A stretch of 64,000 nt of DNA from Hirudinaria manillensis. Taxonomy: Eukaryota; Annelida; Clitellata; Hirudinida; Hirudinidae. Below, one piece after another: positions 1 through 9,269 of this stretch. How positions within the stretch are numbered: position 1 is the first letter of the stretch; every line of letters starts with the position of its first letter. The position numbers and the translations under genes were made by a program. The DNA lies in contig CM067529.1 in NCBI GenBank assembly GCA_034509925.1, positions 7,789,501 through 7,853,500 of the forward strand, written 5' to 3'. The notes under the pieces are model-generated. The model was not told where the DNA came from, searched no databases, and was given only the letters and a program-made list of their open reading frames with translations.

Positions 1-63
1 CCGGAGTTGAACCGGCGACCTCTCGATCTGCAGTCGAATGCTCTGCCACTGAGCTATACCCCC
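1..63 (-). tRNA. tRNA-Cys: tRNA-Cys(GCA), copy 1, cut by window edge
   Basis: The 3' acceptor strand and part of the T arm (9 nt) lie outside the window. The rest matches the other copies. Upstream spacer base at 112 is G. Confidence 0.9.
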
Positions 64-286
64 GACGATTCGCCACTTATTTTACACTTTCCATTTCCGT
101 GCTTCAACGGCGGCAGTCGAGTTCGTCGATAGCACGCATTCGAGGCCACTTTCGTCGTTTCACAGAGGTCTAACTCAAGGCAGCCTCATTCCGTTCTACT
201 TCTTAACCAGATCGTTCCGCCTCCGACCTCAGAAAAGTCGCAAAACACGCCCTAGTGACTGCGCGTCGCTTTCAGACGTCTTCGGC

Positions 287-358
287 AGGGGGCAGCCGGA
301 GTTGAACCGGCGACCTCTCGATCTGCAGTCGAATGCTCTGCCACTGAGCTATACCCCC
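287..358 (-). tRNA. tRNA-Cys: tRNA-Cys(GCA), copy 2
   Basis: Reference copy for the array: 72 nt, no intron. The acceptor stem GGGGGUA pairs with UGCCCCC, the anticodon is GCA, the B box reads GGTTCAACTCC and the discriminator is U, as expected for cysteine. Variant base at 407 is G. Confidence 0.97.
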
Positions 359-581
359 GACGATTCGCCACTTATTTTACACTTTCCATTTCCGTGCTTC
401 AACGGCGGCAGTCGAGTTCGTCGATAGCACGCATTCGAGGCCACTTTCGTCGTTTCACAGAGGTCTAACTCAAGGCAGCCTCATTCCGTTCTACTTCTTA
501 ACCAGATCGTTCCGCCTCCGACCTCAGAAAAGTCGCAAAACACGCCCTAGTGACTGCGCGTCGCTTTCAGACGTCTTCGGC

Positions 582-653
582 AGGGGGCAGCCGGAGTTGA
601 ACCGGCGACCTCTCGATCTGCAGTCGAATGCTCTGCCACTGAGCTATACCCCC
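582..653 (-). tRNA. tRNA-Cys: tRNA-Cys(GCA), copy 3
   Basis: Intact. Variant base at 702 is G. Confidence 0.96.
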
Positions 654-876
654 GACGATTCGCCACTTATTTTACACTTTCCATTTCCGTGCTTCAACGG
701 CGGCAGTCGAGTTCGTCGATAGCACGCATTCGAGGCCACTTTCGTCGTTTCACAGAGGTCTAACTCAAGGCAGCCTCATTCCGTTCTACTTCTTAACCAG
801 ATCGTTCCGCCTCCGACCTCAGAAAAGTCGCAAAACACGCCCTAGTGACTGCGCGTCGCTTTCAGACGTCTTCGGC

Positions 877-948
877 AGGGGGCAGCCGGAGTTGAACCGG
901 CGACCTCTCGATCTGCAGTCGAATGCTCTGCCACTGAGCTATACCCCC
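877..948 (-). tRNA. tRNA-Cys: tRNA-Cys(GCA), copy 4
   Basis: Intact. First unit in the window with T at the variant site (997). Confidence 0.96.
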
Positions 949-1171
949 GACGATTCGCCACTTATTTTACACTTTCCATTTCCGTGCTTCAACGGCTGCA
1001 GTCGAGTTCGTCGATAGCACGCATTCGAGGCCACTTTCGTCGTTTCACAGAGGTCTAACTCAAGGCAGCCTCATTCCGTTCTACTTCTTAACCAGATCGT
1101 TCCGCCTCCGACCTCAGAAAAGTCGCAAAACACGCCCTAGTGACTGCGCGTCGCTTTCAGACGTCTTCGGC

Positions 1172-1243
1172 AGGGGGCAGCCGGAGTTGAACCGGCGACC
1201 TCTCGATCTGCAGTCGAATGCTCTGCCACTGAGCTATACCCCC
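1172..1243 (-). tRNA. tRNA-Cys: tRNA-Cys(GCA), copy 5
   Basis: Intact. Variant base at 1292 is G. Confidence 0.96.
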
Positions 1244-1466
1244 GACGATTCGCCACTTATTTTACACTTTCCATTTCCGTGCTTCAACGGCGGCAGTCGA
1301 GTTCGTCGATAGCACGCATTCGAGGCCACTTTCGTCGTTTCACAGAGGTCTAACTCAAGGCAGCCTCATTCCGTTCTACTTCTTAACCAGATCGTTCCGC
1401 CTCCGACCTCAGAAAAGTCGCAAAACACGCCCTAGTGACTGCGCGTCGCTTTCAGACGTCTTCGGC

Positions 1467-1538
1467 AGGGGGCAGCCGGAGTTGAACCGGCGACCTCTCG
1501 ATCTGCAGTCGAATGCTCTGCCACTGAGCTATACCCCC
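1467..1538 (-). tRNA. tRNA-Cys: tRNA-Cys(GCA), copy 6
   Basis: Intact. Variant base at 1587 is G. Confidence 0.96.
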
Positions 1539-1761
1539 GACGATTCGCCACTTATTTTACACTTTCCATTTCCGTGCTTCAACGGCGGCAGTCGAGTTCG
1601 TCGATAGCACGCATTCGAGGCCACTTTCGTCGTTTCACAGAGGTCTAACTCAAGGCAGCCTCATTCCGTTCTACTTCTTAACCAGATCGTTCCGCCTCCG
1701 ACCTCAGAAAAGTCGCAAAACACGCCCTAGTGACTGCGCGTCGCTTTCAGACGTCTTCGGC

Positions 1762-1833
1762 AGGGGGCAGCCGGAGTTGAACCGGCGACCTCTCGATCTG
1801 CAGTCGAATGCTCTGCCACTGAGCTATACCCCC
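1762..1833 (-). tRNA. tRNA-Cys: tRNA-Cys(GCA), copy 7
   Basis: Intact. Starts a run of seven T-type units (variant base at 1882). Confidence 0.96.
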
Positions 1834-2056
1834 GACGATTCGCCACTTATTTTACACTTTCCATTTCCGTGCTTCAACGGCTGCAGTCGAGTTCGTCGAT
1901 AGCACGCATTCGAGGCCACTTTCGTCGTTTCACAGAGGTCTAACTCAAGGCAGCCTCATTCCGTTCTACTTCTTAACCAGATCGTTCCGCCTCCGACCTC
2001 AGAAAAGTCGCAAAACACGCCCTAGTGACTGCGCGTCGCTTTCAGACGTCTTCGGC

Positions 2057-2128
2057 AGGGGGCAGCCGGAGTTGAACCGGCGACCTCTCGATCTGCAGTC
2101 GAATGCTCTGCCACTGAGCTATACCCCC
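2057..2128 (-). tRNA. tRNA-Cys: tRNA-Cys(GCA), copy 8
   Basis: Intact, T-type spacer (2177). Confidence 0.96.
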
Positions 2129-2351
2129 GACGATTCGCCACTTATTTTACACTTTCCATTTCCGTGCTTCAACGGCTGCAGTCGAGTTCGTCGATAGCAC
2201 GCATTCGAGGCCACTTTCGTCGTTTCACAGAGGTCTAACTCAAGGCAGCCTCATTCCGTTCTACTTCTTAACCAGATCGTTCCGCCTCCGACCTCAGAAA
2301 AGTCGCAAAACACGCCCTAGTGACTGCGCGTCGCTTTCAGACGTCTTCGGC

Positions 2352-2423
2352 AGGGGGCAGCCGGAGTTGAACCGGCGACCTCTCGATCTGCAGTCGAATG
2401 CTCTGCCACTGAGCTATACCCCC
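2352..2423 (-). tRNA. tRNA-Cys: tRNA-Cys(GCA), copy 9
   Basis: Intact, T-type spacer (2472). Confidence 0.96.
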
Positions 2424-2646
2424 GACGATTCGCCACTTATTTTACACTTTCCATTTCCGTGCTTCAACGGCTGCAGTCGAGTTCGTCGATAGCACGCATT
2501 CGAGGCCACTTTCGTCGTTTCACAGAGGTCTAACTCAAGGCAGCCTCATTCCGTTCTACTTCTTAACCAGATCGTTCCGCCTCCGACCTCAGAAAAGTCG
2601 CAAAACACGCCCTAGTGACTGCGCGTCGCTTTCAGACGTCTTCGGC

Positions 2647-2718
2647 AGGGGGCAGCCGGAGTTGAACCGGCGACCTCTCGATCTGCAGTCGAATGCTCTG
2701 CCACTGAGCTATACCCCC
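2647..2718 (-). tRNA. tRNA-Cys: tRNA-Cys(GCA), copy 10
   Basis: Intact, T-type spacer (2767). Confidence 0.96.
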
Positions 2719-2941
2719 GACGATTCGCCACTTATTTTACACTTTCCATTTCCGTGCTTCAACGGCTGCAGTCGAGTTCGTCGATAGCACGCATTCGAGG
2801 CCACTTTCGTCGTTTCACAGAGGTCTAACTCAAGGCAGCCTCATTCCGTTCTACTTCTTAACCAGATCGTTCCGCCTCCGACCTCAGAAAAGTCGCAAAA
2901 CACGCCCTAGTGACTGCGCGTCGCTTTCAGACGTCTTCGGC

Positions 2942-3013
2942 AGGGGGCAGCCGGAGTTGAACCGGCGACCTCTCGATCTGCAGTCGAATGCTCTGCCACT
3001 GAGCTATACCCCC
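2942..3013 (-). tRNA. tRNA-Cys: tRNA-Cys(GCA), copy 11
   Basis: Intact gene, T-type spacer (3062). The spacer also has a private T at 3094, shared only with copy 12. Confidence 0.96.
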
Positions 3014-3236
3014 GACGATTCGCCACTTATTTTACACTTTCCATTTCCGTGCTTCAACGGCTGCAGTCGAGTTCGTCGATAGCACGCATTCGATGCCACT
3101 TTCGTCGTTTCACAGAGGTCTAACTCAAGGCAGCCTCATTCCGTTCTACTTCTTAACCAGATCGTTCCGCCTCCGACCTCAGAAAAGTCGCAAAACACGC
3201 CCTAGTGACTGCGCGTCGCTTTCAGACGTCTTCGGC

Positions 3237-3307
3237 AGGGGGCAGCCGGAGTTGAACCGGCGACCTCTCGATCTGCAGTCGAATGCTCTGCCACTGAGCT
3301 ATACCCC
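3237..3307 (-). tRNA. tRNA-Cys: tRNA-Cys copy 12, one base deleted in acceptor stem
   Basis: This copy has four instead of five C on the plus strand at the mature 5' end, so the gene is 71 nt and the acceptor stem loses a pair. The spacer carries two further private changes (T at 3388, G at 3408). It is probably impaired or a pseudogene, although six pairs could still form. Confidence 0.85.
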
Positions 3308-3530
3308 GACGATTCGCCACTTATTTTACACTTTCCATTTCCGTGCTTCAACGGCTGCAGTCGAGTTCGTCGATAGCACGCATTCGATGCCACTTTCGTC
3401 GTTTCACGGAGGTCTAACTCAAGGCAGCCTCATTCCGTTCTACTTCTTAACCAGATCGTTCCGCCTCCGACCTCAGAAAAGTCGCAAAACACGCCCTAGT
3501 GACTGCGCGTCGCTTTCAGACGTCTTCGGC

Positions 3531-3602
3531 AGGGGGCAGCCGGAGTTGAACCGGCGACCTCTCGATCTGCAGTCGAATGCTCTGCCACTGAGCTATACCC
3601 CC
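3531..3602 (-). tRNA. tRNA-Cys: tRNA-Cys(GCA), copy 13
   Basis: Intact; last of the first long T-type run (3651). Confidence 0.96.
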
Positions 3603-3825
3603 GACGATTCGCCACTTATTTTACACTTTCCATTTCCGTGCTTCAACGGCTGCAGTCGAGTTCGTCGATAGCACGCATTCGAGGCCACTTTCGTCGTTTC
3701 ACAGAGGTCTAACTCAAGGCAGCCTCATTCCGTTCTACTTCTTAACCAGATCGTTCCGCCTCCGACCTCAGAAAAGTCGCAAAACACGCCCTAGTGACTG
3801 CGCGTCGCTTTCAGACGTCTTCGGC

Positions 3826-3897
3826 AGGGGGCAGCCGGAGTTGAACCGGCGACCTCTCGATCTGCAGTCGAATGCTCTGCCACTGAGCTATACCCCC
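3826..3897 (-). tRNA. tRNA-Cys: tRNA-Cys(GCA), copy 14
   Basis: Intact, G-type spacer (3946). Confidence 0.96.
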
Positions 3898-4120
3898 GAC
3901 GATTCGCCACTTATTTTACACTTTCCATTTCCGTGCTTCAACGGCGGCAGTCGAGTTCGTCGATAGCACGCATTCGAGGCCACTTTCGTCGTTTCACAGA
4001 GGTCTAACTCAAGGCAGCCTCATTCCGTTCTACTTCTTAACCAGATCGTTCCGCCTCCGACCTCAGAAAAGTCGCAAAACACGCCCTAGTGACTGCGCGT
4101 CGCTTTCAGACGTCTTCGGC

Positions 4121-4192
4121 AGGGGGCAGCCGGAGTTGAACCGGCGACCTCTCGATCTGCAGTCGAATGCTCTGCCACTGAGCTATACCCCC
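4121..4192 (-). tRNA. tRNA-Cys: tRNA-Cys(GCA), copy 15
   Basis: Intact, G-type spacer (4241). Confidence 0.96.
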
Positions 4193-4415
4193 GACGATTC
4201 GCCACTTATTTTACACTTTCCATTTCCGTGCTTCAACGGCGGCAGTCGAGTTCGTCGATAGCACGCATTCGAGGCCACTTTCGTCGTTTCACAGAGGTCT
4301 AACTCAAGGCAGCCTCATTCCGTTCTACTTCTTAACCAGATCGTTCCGCCTCCGACCTCAGAAAAGTCGCAAAACACGCCCTAGTGACTGCGCGTCGCTT
4401 TCAGACGTCTTCGGC

Positions 4416-4487
4416 AGGGGGCAGCCGGAGTTGAACCGGCGACCTCTCGATCTGCAGTCGAATGCTCTGCCACTGAGCTATACCCCC
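4416..4487 (-). tRNA. tRNA-Cys: tRNA-Cys(GCA), copy 16
   Basis: Intact, T-type spacer (4536). Confidence 0.96.
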
Positions 4488-4710
4488 GACGATTCGCCAC
4501 TTATTTTACACTTTCCATTTCCGTGCTTCAACGGCTGCAGTCGAGTTCGTCGATAGCACGCATTCGAGGCCACTTTCGTCGTTTCACAGAGGTCTAACTC
4601 AAGGCAGCCTCATTCCGTTCTACTTCTTAACCAGATCGTTCCGCCTCCGACCTCAGAAAAGTCGCAAAACACGCCCTAGTGACTGCGCGTCGCTTTCAGA
4701 CGTCTTCGGC

Positions 4711-4782
4711 AGGGGGCAGCCGGAGTTGAACCGGCGACCTCTCGATCTGCAGTCGAATGCTCTGCCACTGAGCTATACCCCC
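4711..4782 (-). tRNA. tRNA-Cys: tRNA-Cys(GCA), copy 17
   Basis: Intact, T-type spacer (4831) with a private T at 4838. Confidence 0.96.
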
Positions 4783-5005
4783 GACGATTCGCCACTTATT
4801 TTACACTTTCCATTTCCGTGCTTCAACGGCTGCAGTCTAGTTCGTCGATAGCACGCATTCGAGGCCACTTTCGTCGTTTCACAGAGGTCTAACTCAAGGC
4901 AGCCTCATTCCGTTCTACTTCTTAACCAGATCGTTCCGCCTCCGACCTCAGAAAAGTCGCAAAACACGCCCTAGTGACTGCGCGTCGCTTTCAGACGTCT
5001 TCGGC

Positions 5006-5077
5006 AGGGGGCAGCCGGAGTTGAACCGGCGACCTCTCGATCTGCAGTCGAATGCTCTGCCACTGAGCTATACCCCC
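5006..5077 (-). tRNA. tRNA-Cys: tRNA-Cys(GCA), copy 18
   Basis: Intact, T-type spacer (5126). Confidence 0.96.
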
Positions 5078-5300
5078 GACGATTCGCCACTTATTTTACA
5101 CTTTCCATTTCCGTGCTTCAACGGCTGCAGTCGAGTTCGTCGATAGCACGCATTCGAGGCCACTTTCGTCGTTTCACAGAGGTCTAACTCAAGGCAGCCT
5201 CATTCCGTTCTACTTCTTAACCAGATCGTTCCGCCTCCGACCTCAGAAAAGTCGCAAAACACGCCCTAGTGACTGCGCGTCGCTTTCAGACGTCTTCGGC

Positions 5301-5372
5301 AGGGGGCAGCCGGAGTTGAACCGGCGACCTCTCGATCTGCAGTCGAATGCTCTGCCACTGAGCTATACCCCC
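5301..5372 (-). tRNA. tRNA-Cys: tRNA-Cys(GCA), copy 19
   Basis: Intact, T-type spacer (5421). Confidence 0.96.
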
Positions 5373-5595
5373 GACGATTCGCCACTTATTTTACACTTTC
5401 CATTTCCGTGCTTCAACGGCTGCAGTCGAGTTCGTCGATAGCACGCATTCGAGGCCACTTTCGTCGTTTCACAGAGGTCTAACTCAAGGCAGCCTCATTC
5501 CGTTCTACTTCTTAACCAGATCGTTCCGCCTCCGACCTCAGAAAAGTCGCAAAACACGCCCTAGTGACTGCGCGTCGCTTTCAGACGTCTTCGGC

Positions 5596-5667
5596 AGGGG
5601 GCAGCCGGAGTTGAACCGGCGACCTCTCGATCTGCAGTCGAATGCTCTGCCACTGAGCTATACCCCC
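5596..5667 (-). tRNA. tRNA-Cys: tRNA-Cys(GCA), copy 20
   Basis: Intact, T-type spacer (5716). Confidence 0.96.
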
Positions 5668-5890
5668 GACGATTCGCCACTTATTTTACACTTTCCATTT
5701 CCGTGCTTCAACGGCTGCAGTCGAGTTCGTCGATAGCACGCATTCGAGGCCACTTTCGTCGTTTCACAGAGGTCTAACTCAAGGCAGCCTCATTCCGTTC
5801 TACTTCTTAACCAGATCGTTCCGCCTCCGACCTCAGAAAAGTCGCAAAACACGCCCTAGTGACTGCGCGTCGCTTTCAGACGTCTTCGGC

Positions 5891-5962
5891 AGGGGGCAGC
5901 CGGAGTTGAACCGGCGACCTCTCGATCTGCAGTCGAATGCTCTGCCACTGAGCTATACCCCC
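5891..5962 (-). tRNA. tRNA-Cys: tRNA-Cys(GCA), copy 21
   Basis: Intact, G-type spacer (6011). Confidence 0.96.
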
Positions 5963-6185
5963 GACGATTCGCCACTTATTTTACACTTTCCATTTCCGTG
6001 CTTCAACGGCGGCAGTCGAGTTCGTCGATAGCACGCATTCGAGGCCACTTTCGTCGTTTCACAGAGGTCTAACTCAAGGCAGCCTCATTCCGTTCTACTT
6101 CTTAACCAGATCGTTCCGCCTCCGACCTCAGAAAAGTCGCAAAACACGCCCTAGTGACTGCGCGTCGCTTTCAGACGTCTTCGGC

Positions 6186-6257
6186 AGGGGGCAGCCGGAG
6201 TTGAACCGGCGACCTCTCGATCTGCAGTCGAATGCTCTGCCACTGAGCTATACCCCC
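6186..6257 (-). tRNA. tRNA-Cys: tRNA-Cys(GCA), copy 22
   Basis: Intact, G-type spacer (6306). Confidence 0.96.
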
Positions 6258-6480
6258 GACGATTCGCCACTTATTTTACACTTTCCATTTCCGTGCTTCA
6301 ACGGCGGCAGTCGAGTTCGTCGATAGCACGCATTCGAGGCCACTTTCGTCGTTTCACAGAGGTCTAACTCAAGGCAGCCTCATTCCGTTCTACTTCTTAA
6401 CCAGATCGTTCCGCCTCCGACCTCAGAAAAGTCGCAAAACACGCCCTAGTGACTGCGCGTCGCTTTCAGACGTCTTCGGC

Positions 6481-6552
6481 AGGGGGCAGCCGGAGTTGAA
6501 CCGGCGACCTCTCGATCTGCAGTCGAATGCTCTGCCACTGAGCTATACCCCC
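6481..6552 (-). tRNA. tRNA-Cys: tRNA-Cys(GCA), copy 23
   Basis: Intact, T-type spacer (6601). Confidence 0.96.
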
Positions 6553-6775
6553 GACGATTCGCCACTTATTTTACACTTTCCATTTCCGTGCTTCAACGGC
6601 TGCAGTCGAGTTCGTCGATAGCACGCATTCGAGGCCACTTTCGTCGTTTCACAGAGGTCTAACTCAAGGCAGCCTCATTCCGTTCTACTTCTTAACCAGA
6701 TCGTTCCGCCTCCGACCTCAGAAAAGTCGCAAAACACGCCCTAGTGACTGCGCGTCGCTTTCAGACGTCTTCGGC

Positions 6776-6847
6776 AGGGGGCAGCCGGAGTTGAACCGGC
6801 GACCTCTCGATCTGCAGTCGAATGCTCTGCCACTGAGCTATACCCCC
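6776..6847 (-). tRNA. tRNA-Cys: tRNA-Cys(GCA), copy 24
   Basis: Intact, T-type spacer (6896). Confidence 0.96.
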
Positions 6848-7070
6848 GACGATTCGCCACTTATTTTACACTTTCCATTTCCGTGCTTCAACGGCTGCAG
6901 TCGAGTTCGTCGATAGCACGCATTCGAGGCCACTTTCGTCGTTTCACAGAGGTCTAACTCAAGGCAGCCTCATTCCGTTCTACTTCTTAACCAGATCGTT
7001 CCGCCTCCGACCTCAGAAAAGTCGCAAAACACGCCCTAGTGACTGCGCGTCGCTTTCAGACGTCTTCGGC

Positions 7071-7142
7071 AGGGGGCAGCCGGAGTTGAACCGGCGACCT
7101 CTCGATCTGCAGTCGAATGCTCTGCCACTGAGCTATACCCCC
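7071..7142 (-). tRNA. tRNA-Cys: tRNA-Cys(GCA), copy 25 (last)
   Basis: Intact, G-type spacer (7191). Its upstream spacer is cut after 98 bp at the array boundary but keeps the TAAAATAA-like box. Confidence 0.96.
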
Positions 7143-7240
7143 GACGATTCGCCACTTATTTTACACTTTCCATTTCCGTGCTTCAACGGCGGCAGTCGAG
7201 TTCGTCGATAGCACGCATTCGAGGCCACTTTCGTCGTTTC

Positions 7241-7696
7241 CCGGACTCTAATATTTATTTTATATCAATTTTATACGTAGTGCCCAATATATACATTAAA
7301 ATTTTTAATGCTATATCTCAACAATCTAGTATATTAGCTATATATGTTATGTAATTTAACTTTTAAATCGGTCTGGCACCTGGAGAGATTGAAATCTCTT
7401 TCTGGCTAATTGATAATATATTAATTTGGTTCTTTTTTGGTTCAATAAAGACAGTCGTCTTTATGATTATTTGTCGTTGTATATGTTGTATCTTAGTTTT
7501 CTGTATTGGTTAAAATAATGATATTCTATTTGCAGTTTTAAGCACTTTTTTTCGGTATTATTGATGATATTAAATAATTGCATTAGGTCTGATTTATGAA
7601 TATTCAAGATTCACCGTAACATAATCTCTGTTATCTTATTTTCGTATATTCAAACTAGTCAAGCTTGCATCATTTTTTACTGTTTCGCCTGGCGTT
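7241..7696. other. AT-rich flank between tRNA array and VCPKMT
   Basis: Unique AT-rich DNA with no coding signal. A perfect hairpin (AGAGATT, GA, AATCTCT) lies near 7384-7399; a related hairpin in opposite orientation occurs near 40970. The promoter of the downstream gene should be here, but no motif stands out. Confidence 0.6.
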
Positions 7697-9045
7697 ATGG
7701 CTCGGCAAATGTTGAAACTAGGTGTTTACGGAAACGTACCTATGGATAGCCTATTTCAAATGTTTTATGGTCTAAAGGATGGAGGTGAAATTAAAATTTA
7801 TCAAACCAAAAGTGTGCCATCCTTGGGAGCTTGGGTAAGTGGCAGCATCAATATTAGGTTGCCTTTGATTTTCGAGACATCTGATACCTTTATTTCGAGT
7901 TATCTGTTTGCGAAATTTTCATTTTTTTTTATCACGTTCGACCTCTTGAGGTATTAATATAACTCCTATCAGGTATACGACGCCGCCGTTTGCCTGGCCA
8001 AATATCTGGAATCAGACTTTTCCAACCAAATGCCAAATAAAATAGACGATCAGTAAGGTCTTGACTCTCATTAATTTACCTCGTTAACACTGTTTAAAAC
8101 TTTAGCACATTATGAAGCAACTGAGTGACTTCTGCTTAAATTAATCCTGCCAGACACAACTTACAAGGGAAAACACTTCTGGAGCTCGGAGCTGGTACTG
8201 GTTTAGTTGGGCTTGTTTCAGGACATTATGGTGCAAACGTGACTATTACAGATTTGGAGCCACTGATGCCACTTATTGATTTAAACATATCAGCAAATAT
8301 GCACCTCATGAATGCTCCAGTGAGCTCAATGCCTTTGCCATGGGGATCCGAGGGTAACAGTTTTCATTTTGTGGTCATAACAAAAACACTTCCCAAGTAA
8401 ATACACATGCCATCTGAAAATTTGCCATAAATATCAACCTCGCTTTTGAAGTATATCAATATATTAACAAATACACTCACTCCATGTTTTATCTTCCCAA
8501 ATGTTTATATGCATATTTAAGAAATGATTGGAAAAGTCCTCCAATCTATTGAAAGTCATACCAGCTGTAAACTAAAGAGTCATCCCTGTTTCGACTTGGT
8601 CATACTAGCAAATTGCATATATTATGAATCATCCCTTGATTCACTTTTGGAGACATTACTCTCAGTCACAAATGCAGACTCCACTGTTCTAGCATGCTAT
8701 GAGGAGAGAACTACGCACATAAAGAAACTTATAAGTGAGGCACAGGTCTTAATTTCTTGAACAAACTCTAATATTTTTAATTATCACAATTGTCTTACTT
8801 GAGCTATGGGAATAACATTTTTTAAAAAACTTAGGAGCACCTATTTCAGATTTTGCTTTACGTTTTTTTGTTAAGGAACAAACATTATTTTCATGATTAA
8901 TTAGAAGTTTTTGTTTGCAGGTGAATGGCACAACATGGCATCAGAACACTTTATGATAGAAATTATTCAGCTAAAGGCTTCTGAAGGCACAAACAAATAT
9001 TTTCATGAATACGTTAAAATTGCTGTCATGAAGCCAAAGAAATAG
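7697..9045 (+). CDS. VCPKMT: VCP lysine methyltransferase (METTL21D family), 5 exons
   Basis: Exons: 7697-7834, 7973-8052, 8154-8353, 8522-8734, 8921-9045, giving 251 aa; human VCPKMT is about 230. Phases agree at all four GT-AG junctions. This is a class I S-adenosylmethionine methyltransferase of the METTL21 group; VCPKMT trimethylates a lysine of the AAA ATPase VCP/p97 in the cytosol (family knowledge). Visible motifs are AWVYDAAVCLAKYLE ahead of the fold, LELGAGTGLVGL (motif I, SAM binding), VTITDLEPL (acidic ribose-binding strand end), then LANCIYYESSLDSLLETL and CYEERT, which match the conserved DCIYYEESLEPL and CYEQRT of VCPKMT. For the fourth donor I chose GTGAGG after 8734: it restores the frame, while reading on gives a stop at 8760. 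The gene is convergent with the minus-strand ORF at 9270-9824. Alternative assignment: another METTL21 paralogue. Confidence 0.9.
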
Positions 9046-9066
9046 CAAGAAAAAATGTTTAAATTC

Positions 9067-9072
9067 AATAAA
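9067..9072 (+). promoter_or_regulatory. Polyadenylation signal of VCPKMT
   Basis: AATAAA lies 21 nt after the stop codon of the methyltransferase gene. Confidence 0.6.
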
Positions 9073-9269
9073 ATTGGGAAAAGAATGCTCTAAATGCCTA
9101 AACTTTTTGTTAATCATATGCAAACGAGCTTATCAAAAGTATGAGCCATACAAAAGTTGGGCCATACAATGTACTAACATTAATGTAAAATCATAATCAC
9201 AGCAACAAGATCAAAGACAAGAATAGCTTTCAGTTTAGTATAGGCAGCGCAACTGAACAACTTCGAAAT

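Larger units (their letters stand above)
1..7240 (-). repeat. Tandem array of 295-bp tRNA-Cys units
   Basis: Twenty-five near-identical units with a 295-bp period fill this stretch; one is 294 bp. Each holds one minus-strand tRNA-Cys(GCA) gene of 72 nt and a 223-bp spacer. In minus orientation an A/T-rich TAAAATAA box sits about 20-25 nt before the mature 5' end. Two TTTT runs, possible Pol III terminators, lie about 42-54 nt after the 3' end. The spacers are almost invariant apart from a G/T difference 49 nt upstream of each gene and a handful of private changes. The array continues past the left edge. On the right it breaks off inside a spacer at 7240, where AT-rich unique DNA begins. Spacer conservation as strict as gene conservation suggests recent amplification or homogenisation by unequal exchange (inference). 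Confidence 0.97.

Noticed and set aside
3093-3671. 192-codon open frame inside the tRNA array
   Set aside because: It reads through two repeat units including the antisense of two tRNA genes. It is open only because of the ATG made by T at 3094 and the deletion in copy 12.
1-7240. CRISPR-like regular array
   Set aside because: The repeat unit is 295 bp with conserved spacers and tRNA genes; there are no unique spacers, and the DNA is eukaryotic.
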